In this document: positions 14,865 to 23,160 of the stretch, piece after piece
Position numbering within the stretch: position 1 is the stretch's first letter
Layout of the letters: every line of letters starts with the position of its first letter
NCBI GenBank assembly: GCA_030654805.1
Contig: JAURWR010000003.1
Location: forward strand, 1 to 32,955
Direction: 5' to 3'
DNA: 32,955 bases
Origin: Burkholderiaceae bacterium
GTDB lineage: Bacteria; Pseudomonadota; Gammaproteobacteria; Burkholderiales; Burkholderiaceae_C
Translations under genes and position numbers: made by a program
The notes under the pieces: generated by a model
What the model saw: only the letters and a program-made list of their open reading frames with translations
The model's database searches: none
Told to the model about the DNA's origin: nothing

Positions 14865-16472
14865 TCAAAGCTCTTCGTACAGCGGCAGCGTCAGGAACTC
14901 CGCAAACGCGTCCTGCGTGCTCATCTGCTCGAAGATCTTGGCCGCGCGGTCGAACTTGCCTTCGAAGCCGCCCGCCTTGATCTTGGCCAGCTCCTCGGGA
15001 ACCAGCGAGCGCACGAGATCGGCGGTGACCTTGCGGCCGTCGTCGAGCACACCCTTCGGCGTGCGGATCCATTGCCACACCTGGCTGCGGCTGATCTCGG
15101 CGGTGGCCGCGTCTTCCATCAGGTTGTGGATCGGCACGCAGCCGTTGCCCGCCAGCCAGGCGCCCAGGTAGTGGATGCCGACGTTGATGTTCATGCGCAG
15201 CCCGGCTTCGGTGATTGGCGCTTCGGGCTGGAAACTCAGCAGATCGGCCGCAGTCACGTTGACCTCGGGCTTCTGCTTGTCGAACTGGTTCGGCCGGTTG
15301 CCGAGCACCTCGATGAACTCCTTCATCGACGCCTCGACCAGCCCCGGGTGGGCGACCCAGCCACCGTCGTAGCCGTCGGTGGCGTCCCGCTTCTTGTCGG
15401 CAATGATGCCGCCCATCGCGATGGCGTTCTTCTCCGGGTCGTTCTTGATCGGGATCAGCGCGCTCATGCCGCCGATGGCCGGGGCGCCGCGCTTGTGGCA
15501 GGTCTTCAGCAGCAGCAGCGCGTAGGCGCGCATGAACGGTGCGGTCATCGTGACCTTGGCGCGGTCGGCCAGGCAGAAGTCCTTGTCCAGCTTGAATTTC
15601 TTGATGCAGCTGAAGATGTAGTCCCAGCGGCCGGCGTTCAGTCCCGCGCTGTGCTCGCGCAGTTCGTACAGGATTTCTTCCATCTCGAACGCGGCGAGGA
15701 TGGTCTCGATCAGCACCGTGGCCTTGATCGTGCCTTGCGGCAGGCCGAGCTCGTTCTGCGTCATCACGAACACGTCGTTCCACAGGCGTGCTTCGAGGTG
15801 GCTTTCCATCTTCGGCAGGTAGAAGTACGGGCCGGCGCCGCGTGCCAGCTGTTCCTTCGCGTTGTGGAACATGAACAGCGCGAAGTCGAAGATGCCGCCG
15901 TGCACGCGCTGACCATCGACCAGCACATGCTTTTCGTCGAGGTGCCAGCCGCGCGGACGCACCTGCAGCGTCGCGATCTGGTCGTTCAGCTTGTAGTGCT
16001 TGCCGTTCGCGTCGAGCGTCAGCGTGCGGCGGATCGCCTGGCCCAGGTTGATCTGGCCCTGGATCTGGTTCGTCCACAGCGGCGAGTTGCTGTCCTCGAA
16101 GTCGGTCATGTAGCTGTCGGCACCCGAGTTGAAGGCGTTGATGACCATCTTGGCATCGACCGGGCCGGTGATCTCGACACGGCGGCGGTGCAGTGCGGCC
16201 GGCAGCGGAGCCACCTTCCAGTCGGCTTCGCGGATGTGCTTCGTCTCAGCGAGGAAATCGGGCCGCTCGCCGGCGTCCAGCCGCTGGGCACGCACCGCGC
16301 GGGCCGCCAGCAGCTTCTGGCGCGTCGGCTCGAACGCGCGGTGCAGCTTGGCGACCAGTTCCAGCGCGGGCAGCGTCAGGATGGTTTCGAAGCCGGGCAG
16401 GATCGGCGCGTTGATCTGCATGCCGGCGGGCAGCGGCAGCGTGCCCGCTGCGGAGGTCGTGGTGGTGTTCAT
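14865..16472 (-). CDS. aceB: Malate synthase A
   Basis: This 535-residue enzyme condenses glyoxylate with acetyl-CoA to malate, the second step of the glyoxylate shunt in the cytosol. Length and motifs fit isoform A. They include FEDSNSPLW, the catalytic arginine region VRPRGWHLDEKH (about 172-183), the magnesium-binding VLIETILAAFEMEEILYEL and HSAGLNAGRWDY. The C-terminal helical domain carries the conserved SRSQVWQW and catalytic-Asp region. ATG 16472 has an AAGGAG ribosome binding site nine bases upstream. A decayed dehalogenase frame lies just upstream in the same direction, and a LysR regulator is divergent beyond it. No aceA is in the window. Confidence 0.96.
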   Translation of the reverse strand: MNTTTTSAAGTLPLPAGMQINAPILPGFETILTLPALELVAKLHRAFEPTRQKLLAARAVRAQRLDAGERPDFLAETKHIREADWKVAPLPAALHRRRVEITGPVDAKMVINAFNSGADSYMTDFEDSNSPLWTNQIQGQINLGQAIRRTLTLDANGKHYKLNDQIATLQVRPRGWHLDEKHVLVDGQRVHGGIFDFALFMFHNAKEQLARGAGPYFYLPKMESHLEARLWNDVFVMTQNELGLPQGTIKATVLIETILAAFEMEEILYELREHSAGLNAGRWDYIFSCIKKFKLDKDFCLADRAKVTMTAPFMRAYALLLLKTCHKRGAPAIGGMSALIPIKNDPEKNAIAMGGIIADKKRDATDGYDGGWVAHPGLVEASMKEFIEVLGNRPNQFDKQKPEVNVTAADLLSFQPEAPITEAGLRMNINVGIHYLGAWLAGNGCVPIHNLMEDAATAEISRSQVWQWIRTPKGVLDDGRKVTADLVRSLVPEELAKIKAGGFEGKFDRAAKIFEQMSTQDAFAEFLTLPLYEEL

Positions 16473-16484
16473 GGGGGTTCTCCT

Positions 16485-16809
16485 TCAAGTTTCAAAAAAG
16501 CTCAGCACGTCGCGCAGGCTGCTGCCGGGACTCGTTCATCAAGCGGTCTTCGGCGGGCGCGTCGAGCGCGAGCGCCCGTCTTGCTGCCGCATATTTCAGG
16601 GTCGCCCGCGTCAGCTCCCAGAACGGCCGGTCATGCTTGCCACTCGGGCTGCTCATCAAGGTGAGGCGGGTGTATTCGATCCGCTTGTCGCGCCACAGCG
16701 CCGCCAGTCGCTCGCCGTGTCCGGGGAACAACTGCTCGGCCAGCGTGGCGACGCCGTACACGTCGAACAGCACGGCTTGCGGGCGTGGGCGGGGCGCGTT
16801 TGCAGGCAT
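16485..16809 (-). pseudogene. Remnant of a type II haloacid dehalogenase (HAD)
   Basis: The 105-codon frame starts at ATG 16809 and reads AVLFDVYG then VATLAEQLFPGHGERLAALWRDK, the N-terminus of type II haloacid dehalogenases. Complete relatives read DVYGTLFDVYSVA. Here about seven residues after DVYG are missing, consistent with recombination between the two FDVY repeats, and this removes part of the phosphate-loop region. The body stops near LMNE, whereas the family runs to about 220-240 residues. In the +1 frame the next codons read SLRDVLSFFE before a stop at 16485, which resembles a C-terminal tail, so a large internal deletion is likely. No dehalogenase activity is expected. Confidence 0.65.
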
Positions 16810-16818
16810 TCGGAAACT

Positions 16819-16836
16819 TTATTCCAGACTTATTCC
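16819..16836. promoter_or_regulatory. Helically phased TTATTCC direct repeat in the LysR/aceB intergenic region
   Basis: TTATTCC occurs at 16819-16825 and again at 16830-16836, 11 bases apart, in an AT-rich patch that stands out from the GC-rich surroundings. It lies between the LysR start and the aceB-side genes, where a LysR-type regulator would bind. The repeats are seen directly; the operator role is inferred. Confidence 0.35.
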
Positions 16837-16910
16837 GAGATTAATTGCTGATATGACAATGCATTCATGACTATTTGGTGGGTAATCGAGAGAAACCGGA
16901 GGGGTCGATC

Positions 16911-17831
16911 GTGGACAAGCTGAAGCAGATCGAGTCATTCGCCCAGGCGGCGACCAAGGGCAGCCTGACCGCAGCGGCGATCGCCGAAGGCGTCGCTCCG
17001 GCCGTCATCGGGCGGCGCATCGATGCGCTGGAAAGCCGGTTGGGCGTGAAGCTGATGGTGCGCACCACCCGCCGCATCACGCTGACGCATGAAGGCAGTG
17101 CTTTCCTCGAGGACTGTCAGCGTGTGCTGGCGGACCTGAACAATGCCGAGGCAAGCGTCAGCGCCGGTGGCGTGAAGGCCAGCGGTTACATCCGCATCAC
17201 GGCCCCGGCGGGTTTCGGGCGCCGGCACGTGGCCACACTGGTGCCGAGCTTCATCGGGATGCATCCGGACGTGAACGTGTCGCTGAGCCTCAGCGACCGC
17301 ATCGTCGACATCGCCAACGAAGGTGTCGACTGCGCGGTGCGGGTCGGCGACCTGCCCGACAGCAGCCTGGTCAGCGTGCGATTGGCCGACAACCGGCGGC
17401 TCTGCGTGGCGTCACCGGCCTACCTGCAACGCGCGGGCACACCGACGCGTCCCAGCGAGCTGTACCAGCACGAATGCCTGACTTTCAGCAGCGACGCGAG
17501 CCAGCCGCGTGGGTGGGTCTTCACAATCGACGGAGCGATCACTCACTTGAGACCAGCGGGCCGGGTCGATTGCAGCGATGGCCAGGTGCTGCACGAATGG
17601 TGTCTGGCCGGTCTGGGCATCGCCTGGCGTTCGATGTGGGAGGTCGAGCAGGACGTGGCCGGCGGGCGTCTCGTCAGCGTGCTCGACGAGTTCGCGTCGC
17701 CGCCCAATGGCATCTATGCGGTGTTCCCGCAGCGCAAGCATCTGCCGCTGCGGGTGCGCGTGTGGATCGACTTCCTGAAGCACACCTACGGCGACGCCTC
17801 CTACTGGAGGGCGGCGACTGCGCAGGTGTGA
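16911..17831 (+). CDS. LysR-family transcriptional regulator
   Basis: The 306-residue regulator has an N-terminal winged helix-turn-helix (residues about 3-62: KLKQIESFAQAATKGSLTAAA, IGRRIDALESRLGVKLMVR) and a two-lobed effector-binding domain from about 90. GYIRITAPAGFGRR is typical of the group of LysR proteins whose effectors are often unknown. The GTG start at 16911 is chosen because GGAGGGG lies just upstream and the HTH begins at once. An upstream in-frame start at 16875 would add 12 uncharacteristic residues. Its divergence from aceB suggests control of malate synthase, and such regulators usually also repress themselves. Confidence 0.88.
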   Translation: MDKLKQIESFAQAATKGSLTAAAIAEGVAPAVIGRRIDALESRLGVKLMVRTTRRITLTHEGSAFLEDCQRVLADLNNAEASVSAGGVKASGYIRITAPAGFGRRHVATLVPSFIGMHPDVNVSLSLSDRIVDIANEGVDCAVRVGDLPDSSLVSVRLADNRRLCVASPAYLQRAGTPTRPSELYQHECLTFSSDASQPRGWVFTIDGAITHLRPAGRVDCSDGQVLHEWCLAGLGIAWRSMWEVEQDVAGGRLVSVLDEFASPPNGIYAVFPQRKHLPLRVRVWIDFLKHTYGDASYWRAATAQV

Positions 17832-17855
17832 AGGTCGGCGACCCGCCGGGGCCTG

Positions 17856-18173
17856 TCAGGCGCTCAGGCAGGACTTCATGAACACTTTGCGTTCGTCGCC
17901 CTTCTTGCCTTTGGCATCGGCGTTGCAGGTTTTCATCTTGTCCTGTTGCGTCTGCTTTTTGGTGGACAGGCAGGACTTCATGAAGGTCTTGCGCTCGTCA
18001 CCCTTTTTGTCGCCGGCCTCGGTGTTGCAATTGGCCATCTTGCTCTGCTGCTTGCCCATCGCGGGTGCACTCGCGGCGGCAGCCATGTCGGGAGCTTCCT
18101 TGTGGCTGTTGGCGTAAGCGGTACCGGACAGGGCAGCAGCGCTCAGGGTCAGCACGATCATCAGGTTTTTCAT
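17856..18173 (-). CDS. psiF: PsiF-repeat periplasmic protein
   Basis: The 105-residue protein has a signal peptide (MKNLMIVLTLSAAALSGTAYA, cleavage near residue 21) and two PsiF repeats. They are KMANCNTEAGDKKGDERKTF and KMKTCNADAKGKKGDERKVF, each ending MKSCLS. Each repeat has two cysteines that may form a disulfide. In E. coli PsiF is induced by phosphate starvation; the molecular function is unknown. The start at 18173 is preceded by GAGGA on the minus strand. A much longer open frame upstream in this reading is only an antisense-type shadow of the kinase. No Pho box was identified. Confidence 0.88.
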   Translation of the reverse strand: MKNLMIVLTLSAAALSGTAYANSHKEAPDMAAAASAPAMGKQQSKMANCNTEAGDKKGDERKTFMKSCLSTKKQTQQDKMKTCNADAKGKKGDERKVFMKSCLSA

Positions 18174-18235
18174 GGGGCGTCCTCGTGGGATGGTGGAGTT
18201 GTGAAGCAATGCTGGACCGCTTTGCAACGACACGT

Positions 18236-18251
18236 GGCTGCGGCAGCAGCC
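18236..18251. terminator. Short hairpin between kinase and psiF
   Basis: GGCTGC and GCAGCC pair around GGCA in the 148-base gap after the kinase stop. It is a plausible but weak terminator for the kinase gene; no T-run follows. The rest of this gap shows only the psiF ribosome binding site. Confidence 0.25.
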
Positions 18252-18321
18252 ATCACAACGCGCCAACTCGGCAGTCGGTGCACACGCCAGCGATGCACGC
18301 GCCGACCTGGTCTCCCGTGGA

Positions 18322-19737
18322 TCAGAGAATCCGTCGCGGGTGCGCCAGGGCCTCATGCGCAGCATGCAGCCGACGCACCAGCACGCGGATGAACGCGTCG
18401 TCGAACAGGTGTCGACAGTTTGGGCTGACCTGCGCCAGCGTTTCCGGAACGAACGAGATCGTCGTCGCCTGCTCGCTGACGAGCACGTCGGTGCTGTGGC
18501 GGCGCAGATCGGGGCTGGGCGCGAGGTACGCCATCTCGCCGACCGAGGTGCCAGCACCCAGCACGGCGGCCTTGTTTCCTTCGCGGAAGACCTCGAGTTC
18601 GCCCTGCGCGATGATGTGGAAGGTGCGGCCTTCCTCGCCTTTGCGGTACAGCGCGTGACCCATCGGAAAGCGCTGCCACTTCGCGCGGTGCACCACCTCC
18701 CACAGCTCCACGTCGCCGAAGCTGGCGAAGAACTCCAGCTTGCGCAACATGTTGAAGCGTTCGGAGTCGAGCACGCCCTGCAAGTGACCGCGCGGCACAT
18801 CCTGGTTGGCGATCAGGCCTGACAGCGCCTGCGCGAACGCATCCCAGTCGGGATAGCGATCCTGCGGATGCTTGGCCAGCGCGCGCTGGATCACGGCGTT
18901 CAAGGCAGCGCCGACGCCATCTCGCATCCCGACCAGCGAGGCCGGTGTCGCGTGGTAGATCTGATGCATCATGGCCGACTGCACCTGCGCGTCGAACGGC
19001 GGCCGGCCAGCGATCAGGTGGTAAAGCACCGCGCCCAGCGAGTACATGTCGGCACGGCAGTCGAGCGTGCTGCCATCGAGTTGCTCGGGCGACATGTACG
19101 CCAGTGAACCCACACGGTAGACCTGGGTCACGTCCGAGTCGAGATTCAGCGCGCTGCCGAAGTCCGAGATCTTCACGTCGGTGATCGCGCCGTTGGTCAG
19201 CACGGTCAGCACATTGGCCGGCTTCACATCGCGGTGGATCAGTCCCTGCCGGTAGACGTAACCGAGTGCCATGGCGCACTTGAAGCCGATTTCGACGATC
19301 AACTCCAGCGCCAGCAGCTGGTCGGCGCGGCAGTACGGCCGCAGCGTCGTGCCGGCCACGTATTCCATGACCAGGTACTGACTGGAGGGGTCGGACACCG
19401 CGTCGTAGATCTTGACGACATTGGGATGCTGCAGTCGGCCGACCAGAGCCGCCTCTGCGGCGAAAAAGCGCTCGCTGTAGCGGTTGGCCGCCGCGTCGGA
19501 CGAGGACGCGGCACGCACCCGCTTGATCGCGACATCGCGACCCTGGAATTCGTCGTGGCACAGGTAGACATCGCTGGTGGCCCCTTCGCCGATCTTGCGC
19601 AGCACGGGGTACTTGCCGATCTGCTCAGGCGTCGACTTGGTCAGATCCGACACCACCTGCGGCCGAGTCGGGGCGGAATCGGTCGCGATGTCGACTGTCG
19701 TGTCCGTCGGTCGGCTGGCGGTATTGGTGAGGGCCAT
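18322..19737 (-). CDS. Serine/threonine kinase fused to a cyclic-nucleotide-binding-like domain
   Basis: This 471-residue protein has a Hanks-type kinase domain (about 43-310). It has the glycine loop GEGATSDVYL, Lys72 in VAIKRV, catalytic Asp170 in HRDVKPAN, Asp192 in DFG and Glu218 in SPEQ, all present, so it should be active. Residues about 330-450 resemble a CRP-type beta-barrel: FASFGDVELWEVV, GRTFHIIAQGELEVF, and SVGEMAYL with a following Arg-Arg-His-Ser-Thr where the cNMP phosphate cassette would be. No transmembrane segment is seen, so it is cytosolic. The likely role is a kinase gated by a cyclic nucleotide or another ligand. ATG 19737 is chosen; the frame stays open to 20055 only by running into argS. 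Confidence 0.85.
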   Translation of the reverse strand: MALTNTASRPTDTTVDIATDSAPTRPQVVSDLTKSTPEQIGKYPVLRKIGEGATSDVYLCHDEFQGRDVAIKRVRAASSSDAAANRYSERFFAAEAALVGRLQHPNVVKIYDAVSDPSSQYLVMEYVAGTTLRPYCRADQLLALELIVEIGFKCAMALGYVYRQGLIHRDVKPANVLTVLTNGAITDVKISDFGSALNLDSDVTQVYRVGSLAYMSPEQLDGSTLDCRADMYSLGAVLYHLIAGRPPFDAQVQSAMMHQIYHATPASLVGMRDGVGAALNAVIQRALAKHPQDRYPDWDAFAQALSGLIANQDVPRGHLQGVLDSERFNMLRKLEFFASFGDVELWEVVHRAKWQRFPMGHALYRKGEEGRTFHIIAQGELEVFREGNKAAVLGAGTSVGEMAYLAPSPDLRRHSTDVLVSEQATTISFVPETLAQVSPNCRHLFDDAFIRVLVRRLHAAHEALAHPRRIL

Positions 19738-19906
19738 GGTCGTCGGCTGAAGTGGAAGGCGGCAACGCCGCACCCGCAGTGCCGCGTCGACGGATGCTCT
19801 CCCGCCGACGCCCAGTCGATTGCGGTGAACAAGCGCTGAAACACCCCTCAAACCGCTGCATCGGCGCACCGACGTTCGAAATGGGGCCGAAACGTAGAAT
19901 CGTTTG

Positions 19907-21619
19907 ATGATTGAAGCGAAACAAGACCTGTTGAAGGCGCTCGCCTCAGCGATCGAGGAAGTCAGTCCGGCGAGTCCCCTGAAGGCCGCGTTCGAATCGC
20001 CGAAGCTGGCCGCGCATGGCGACCTGGCCTGCACTGCGGCGATGCAACTGGCCAAGCCGCTGAAGAAGAACCCTCGCGAGGTGGCGCAGGCGCTGATCGC
20101 CGCGCTCGAACGTCAGCCGGCCGTGCAGCGCCATGTCGAATCGTTCGAAATCGCCAGGCCCGGATTCATCAACCTGCGGTTGTGCGCCTCGGCGCGACAG
20201 GCGGTGGTGCGTGAGGTGCTGGCGGCGGGCGCCAGTTTCGGGCGGCAGGCGCCCAACGCTCGGCATGTGCTGGTCGAGTTCGTCTCTGCCAATCCGACGG
20301 GGCCGCTGCACGTCGGTCACGGCCGCCAGGCCGCGCTCGGCGATGCCATCTGCAACCTCTTCGAGACCCAGGGCTGGGACGTCCGGCGCGAGTTCTATTA
20401 CAACGATGCGGGCGTGCAGATCGCCACGCTGGCCGCATCGACCCAGGCGCGGCTGCGCGGCTACCAGCCCGGCGATCCGCAGTGGCCCGAGTCGGCCTAC
20501 AACGGCGACTACATCGCCGACATCGCCGCCGATTTTCTGGCGCGCAAGACGGTGAAGGCCGACGACCGCGAGTTCACCGCGTCGGGTGACGTGAGCGATC
20601 TCGACGGCATCCGCCAGTTTGCGGTGGCCTACCTGCGGCACGAGCAGGACCTGGATCTGCAGGCCTTCGGTGTGCGCTTCGATCACTATTTCCTCGAATC
20701 CAGCCTGTACGCGAACGGGCAGGTCGAGGCCACCGTCGCGCGGCTGGTCGCCGCCGGCAAGACCTACGAGCAGGACGGAGCGCTCTGGCTGCGCAGCACC
20801 GACTACGGCGACGACAAGGACCGCGTGATGCGCAAGTCGCCGGCGCCCGGCGCTTCCGCATCGGGTGAGGCCCAGTACACCTACTTCGTGCCTGATGTGG
20901 CTTACCACATCAGCAAGTTCCAGCGTGGCTACACCAAGGCGATCAACATCCAGGGCGGTGACCACCACGGCACCATCGCGCGGGTGCGCGCCGGGCTGCA
21001 GGCGGCTGGCGTCGGCATCGCCCCCGGGTACCCCGACTATGTGCTGCACAAGATGGTCACGGTGATGAAGGGCGGCGAGGAGGTCAAGATCTCCAAGCGC
21101 GCCGGCTCCTACGTGACCCTGCGCGATCTGATCGACTGGACCAGCCGCGATGCGGTGCGCTTTTTTCTGATCAGTCGCAAGGCCGACACCGAATTCACTT
21201 TCGATGTCGATCTGGCGCTCAAGCAGAACGATGAGAACCCTGTGTTCTATGTCCAGTACGCGCACGCGCGCATCTGCTCGGTGATCCAGCAGTACGTCGA
21301 CAAGGGCGGCGATCGTGCTGCCATCGGCAGTGCCAACCTGGCGTTGCTGACGGCGCCGACCGAGGCCGCGCTGATGCTCAAGCTGGCCGACTATCCGGCG
21401 ATGCTGTCGAGCGCTGCCGACAGCCTGGCGCCGCACGATGTGACCTTCTACCTGCGCGAAGTCGCCAGCGCGTTCCACAGCTACTACGGCGCCGAGCGTT
21501 TCCTCGTCGACGACGATGCCACGCTGACCCAGGCGCGCCTGGCGCTGCTCAGTGCCACCCGCCAGGTGATACGCAATGCCCTGACCGTGCTGGGTGTCAG
21601 CGCACCCGAGAAAATGTGA
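19907..21619 (+). CDS. argS: Arginyl-tRNA synthetase
   Basis: This 570-residue class I aminoacyl-tRNA synthetase charges tRNA-Arg in the cytosol. The N-terminal tRNA-binding domain (about 1-110) is followed by the HIGH-type motif in [13 protein letters not shown] (about 127-139) and a KMSKS-like KISKRAGS (about 393-400). The C-terminal helical anticodon domain runs to the end. ATG 19907 is used rather than the adjacent TTG 19904. TAGAAT at 19895-19900 sits only seven bases upstream; as a -10 element it would give an almost leaderless mRNA. It is divergent from the kinase gene across a 169-base gap that otherwise shows nothing recognisable. Confidence 0.97.
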   Translation: MIEAKQDLLKALASAIEEVSPASPLKAAFESPKLAAHGDLACTAAMQLAKPLKKNPREVAQALIAALERQPAVQRHVESFEIARPGFINLRLCASARQAVVREVLAAGASFGRQAPNARHVLVEFVSANPTGPLHVGHGRQAALGDAICNLFETQGWDVRREFYYNDAGVQIATLAASTQARLRGYQPGDPQWPESAYNGDYIADIAADFLARKTVKADDREFTASGDVSDLDGIRQFAVAYLRHEQDLDLQAFGVRFDHYFLESSLYANGQVEATVARLVAAGKTYEQDGALWLRSTDYGDDKDRVMRKSPAPGASASGEAQYTYFVPDVAYHISKFQRGYTKAINIQGGDHHGTIARVRAGLQAAGVGIAPGYPDYVLHKMVTVMKGGEEVKISKRAGSYVTLRDLIDWTSRDAVRFFLISRKADTEFTFDVDLALKQNDENPVFYVQYAHARICSVIQQYVDKGGDRAAIGSANLALLTAPTEAALMLKLADYPAMLSSAADSLAPHDVTFYLREVASAFHSYYGAERFLVDDDATLTQARLALLSATRQVIRNALTVLGVSAPEKM

Positions 21620-21627
21620 GCCCTGCC

Positions 21628-22263
21628 ATGCGAACCCGTGCGCGCGCCAACCCTTCCTTGTCCCGTCAACGCGGTGGGTTCTTCATCGGCGTGATCATCG
21701 GTCTGCTGATCGGTCTGGCGCTGTCGCTGGGTGTCGCGCTCTATGTGACAAAGGTGCCTGTACCGTTCCTCGACAAGGTGCCCCAGCGCACCGAACAGCA
21801 GGATGCGGCCGAGCGCGAGAAGAACAAGAACTGGGACCCGAATGCGCCGCTGGCTGGCAAGAACCCGGCCAAGCCGGCTTCGGCCGTGGCTGCCGCCTCG
21901 GCGCCGGCCAGCAACGCCACAGCCACCACGCGCGATCCGGCCAGCATCCTGGCCGATCGGCCGGTGTCCGGTGCGGCGTCTTCGAGCAAGCCGTCGACGC
22001 CCGTGTCCACCGGATCGACCGAAGAAGCGTTCAGTTATTTTGTGCAGACGGGCGCGTATGCCAGTGCAGAGGATGCAGAGTCTCAGCGGGGAAAATTGGC
22101 GCTGTTGGGTTACGCGGCCCGCGTGACCGAGCGAGAACAGTCCGGCCGCACGGTGCATCGAGTGCGGCTGGGCCCCTTCGACGAGAAAGTCGAGGCGGAC
22201 AGCACCAAGGAAAAGTTGGTTGCAGCGGGGTTGGAAGCCGTGCTGGTGCGAGCCCCCAAATGA
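21628..22263 (+). CDS. SPOR-domain inner-membrane protein
   Basis: The 211-residue protein has a short basic N-terminus, one transmembrane helix (about 16-38, rich in GLLIGLALSLG) and a long Ala/Pro/Thr-rich linker. The C-terminal SPOR domain (about 135-205) reads YFVQTGAYASAEDAE then VHRVRLGPFDEKVEAD. SPOR domains bind glycan strands stripped of peptide stems at the division septum, so this protein probably localises to the divisome. Its position directly after argS is a conserved arrangement in related bacteria. An in-frame GTG at 21616 overlapping the argS stop (GTGA) is an alternative start that would couple the two genes; ATG 21628 is the conservative choice. Confidence 0.85.
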   Translation: MRTRARANPSLSRQRGGFFIGVIIGLLIGLALSLGVALYVTKVPVPFLDKVPQRTEQQDAAEREKNKNWDPNAPLAGKNPAKPASAVAAASAPASNATATTRDPASILADRPVSGAASSSKPSTPVSTGSTEEAFSYFVQTGAYASAEDAESQRGKLALLGYAARVTEREQSGRTVHRVRLGPFDEKVEADSTKEKLVAAGLEAVLVRAPK

Positions 22264-22285
22264 GCCCCGGCGTTCGCGGCGAGGT

Positions 22286-22335
22286 CTGAGGCGGCCGCAG
22301 CAGGCGCTGAACTTTCAGCTGCGGCCGCCACTCAG
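22286..22335 (+). terminator. Strong GC-rich hairpin after the SPOR gene
   Basis: GGCGGCCGCAGC (22290-22301) pairs perfectly with GCTGCGGCCGCC (22318-22329). The stem extends outward as CTGA/TCAG past a two-base bulge, and a small CTGA/TCAG stem sits inside the loop. It begins 26 bases after the SPOR stop and ends before the dsbA start. It probably ends argS-SPOR transcription, although no T-run follows. Confidence 0.55.
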
Positions 22336-22388
22336 TCCGGGCTGCACACCGACGGTATCGATGGGTTACGACGAAGGAATCGAGAATC

Positions 22389-23042
22389 ATGAAGCGACGC
22401 GAGTTTTCAACGCAAATGCTGGCCGCTGCGGTTGGTGCCACGGCCGGGTCCTCGGCCTTCAATGTGCGGGCGCAGGGTGATTTCGTCGAAGGACAGCACT
22501 ATGTGAAGCTGAGCCAGCCGCACGCGGTGCCGGCGGGCGGCAAGATCGAAGTGGTGGAGTTTTTCTGGTATGGCTGTCCGCACTGCAGCGCTTTCGAGCC
22601 GGCGCTTGACGCATGGCAAAAGAAGCTGCCGGCCGATGTGACGTTCCGCCGCATGCCGGTGGCATTCCGGGAGGAGCCGTTCACCACGCACCAGCGGCTC
22701 TTTTTCGCGATCGAGACGATGGGTCTGGTCGACACCCTGCACCGCAAAGTGTTCAACGCGGTTCACCTGGACCGCGCCCGCCTCGACAAGCTGCCAGAAC
22801 TCGTCGAGTTCATGACGAAGAACGGCGTCGACGGTGCAAAGTTTTCCGAGGTGTACAACTCCTTCTCGGTACAGACCAAGGCGCGTCAGGCGAAGCAGTT
22901 GGCCGAGGCTTATCGCATCGATGGCGTTCCGGCGTTGGGCATTCATGGGCGCTTCTACACGTCGGGTTCGATGGCCGGATCCGGGGAGCGCTCGTTGGCC
23001 GTGGCAGACTACTTGATGCAGCGGGTCCGCAAGAACGCCTGA
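22389..23042 (+). CDS. dsbA: Thiol:disulfide interchange protein DsbA
   Basis: This 217-residue periplasmic oxidase introduces disulfide bonds into exported proteins and is reoxidised by DsbB. The thioredoxin-fold active site is Cys63-Pro-His-Cys66 in FFWYGCPHCSAF, with the cis-proline at Pro181 in DGVPALGI. A helical insertion lies between, as in DsbA. The signal peptide starts MKRREFSTQML, a twin-arginine-like RR-x-F motif, with likely cleavage after VRA (residue 28), so export might use Tat rather than Sec. It is transcribed independently, since hairpins lie on both sides. Confidence 0.93.
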   Translation: MKRREFSTQMLAAAVGATAGSSAFNVRAQGDFVEGQHYVKLSQPHAVPAGGKIEVVEFFWYGCPHCSAFEPALDAWQKKLPADVTFRRMPVAFREEPFTTHQRLFFAIETMGLVDTLHRKVFNAVHLDRARLDKLPELVEFMTKNGVDGAKFSEVYNSFSVQTKARQAKQLAEAYRIDGVPALGIHGRFYTSGSMAGSGERSLAVADYLMQRVRKNA

Positions 23043-23059
23043 ACCGCTGCGTTCAGGCG
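23036..23059 (+). terminator. Hairpin overlapping the dsbA stop codon
   Basis: CGCCTGAAC (23036-23044) and GTTCAGGCG (23051-23059) form a perfect nine-base stem with a six-base loop, followed by GCAATTT. The stem includes the TGA stop. It is a probable intrinsic terminator with a short T-tract. A second stem follows at once, TTTCACC/GGTGAAA at 23064-23085. Confidence 0.6.
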
Positions 23060-23063
23060 GCAA

Positions 23064-23085
23064 TTTCACCTTCATGTTGGTGAAA
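23064..23085. terminator. Second hairpin downstream of dsbA
   Basis: TTTCACC (23064-23070) and GGTGAAA (23079-23085) pair perfectly around an eight-base loop, five bases after the first dsbA terminator stem. It could back up termination or be the base of an lptA leader structure. Confidence 0.4.
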
Positions 23086-23118
23086 GCGCACGAAATAAGT
23101 GGTCGCCTGTCGACGCGA

Positions 23119-23156
23119 CACGATCTTGTGGGATAGAATTTCCTGCAAGAATCGTG
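23119..23156 (+). promoter_or_regulatory. Inverted repeat around a TAGAAT box upstream of lptA
   Basis: CACGATCTTG (23119-23128) pairs with CAAGAATCGTG (23146-23156) with one bulged A. The loop contains TAGAAT (23134-23139), a candidate -10 element. The repeat ends four bases before the lptA ATG, where no Shine-Dalgarno sequence is visible. It could be an operator over the promoter or an mRNA hairpin. Confidence 0.4.
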
Positions 23157-23160
23157 CCCC

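Noticed and set aside
15072-16664. A 530-codon plus-strand open frame opposite malate synthase
   Set aside because: It is an antisense shadow; every position is explained by aceB and it has no recognisable motif.
18174-18800. An upstream extension of the psiF reading frame by about 200 codons
   Set aside because: It runs through the 3' end of the kinase gene in another frame; the signal peptide and ribosome binding site fix the start at 18173.
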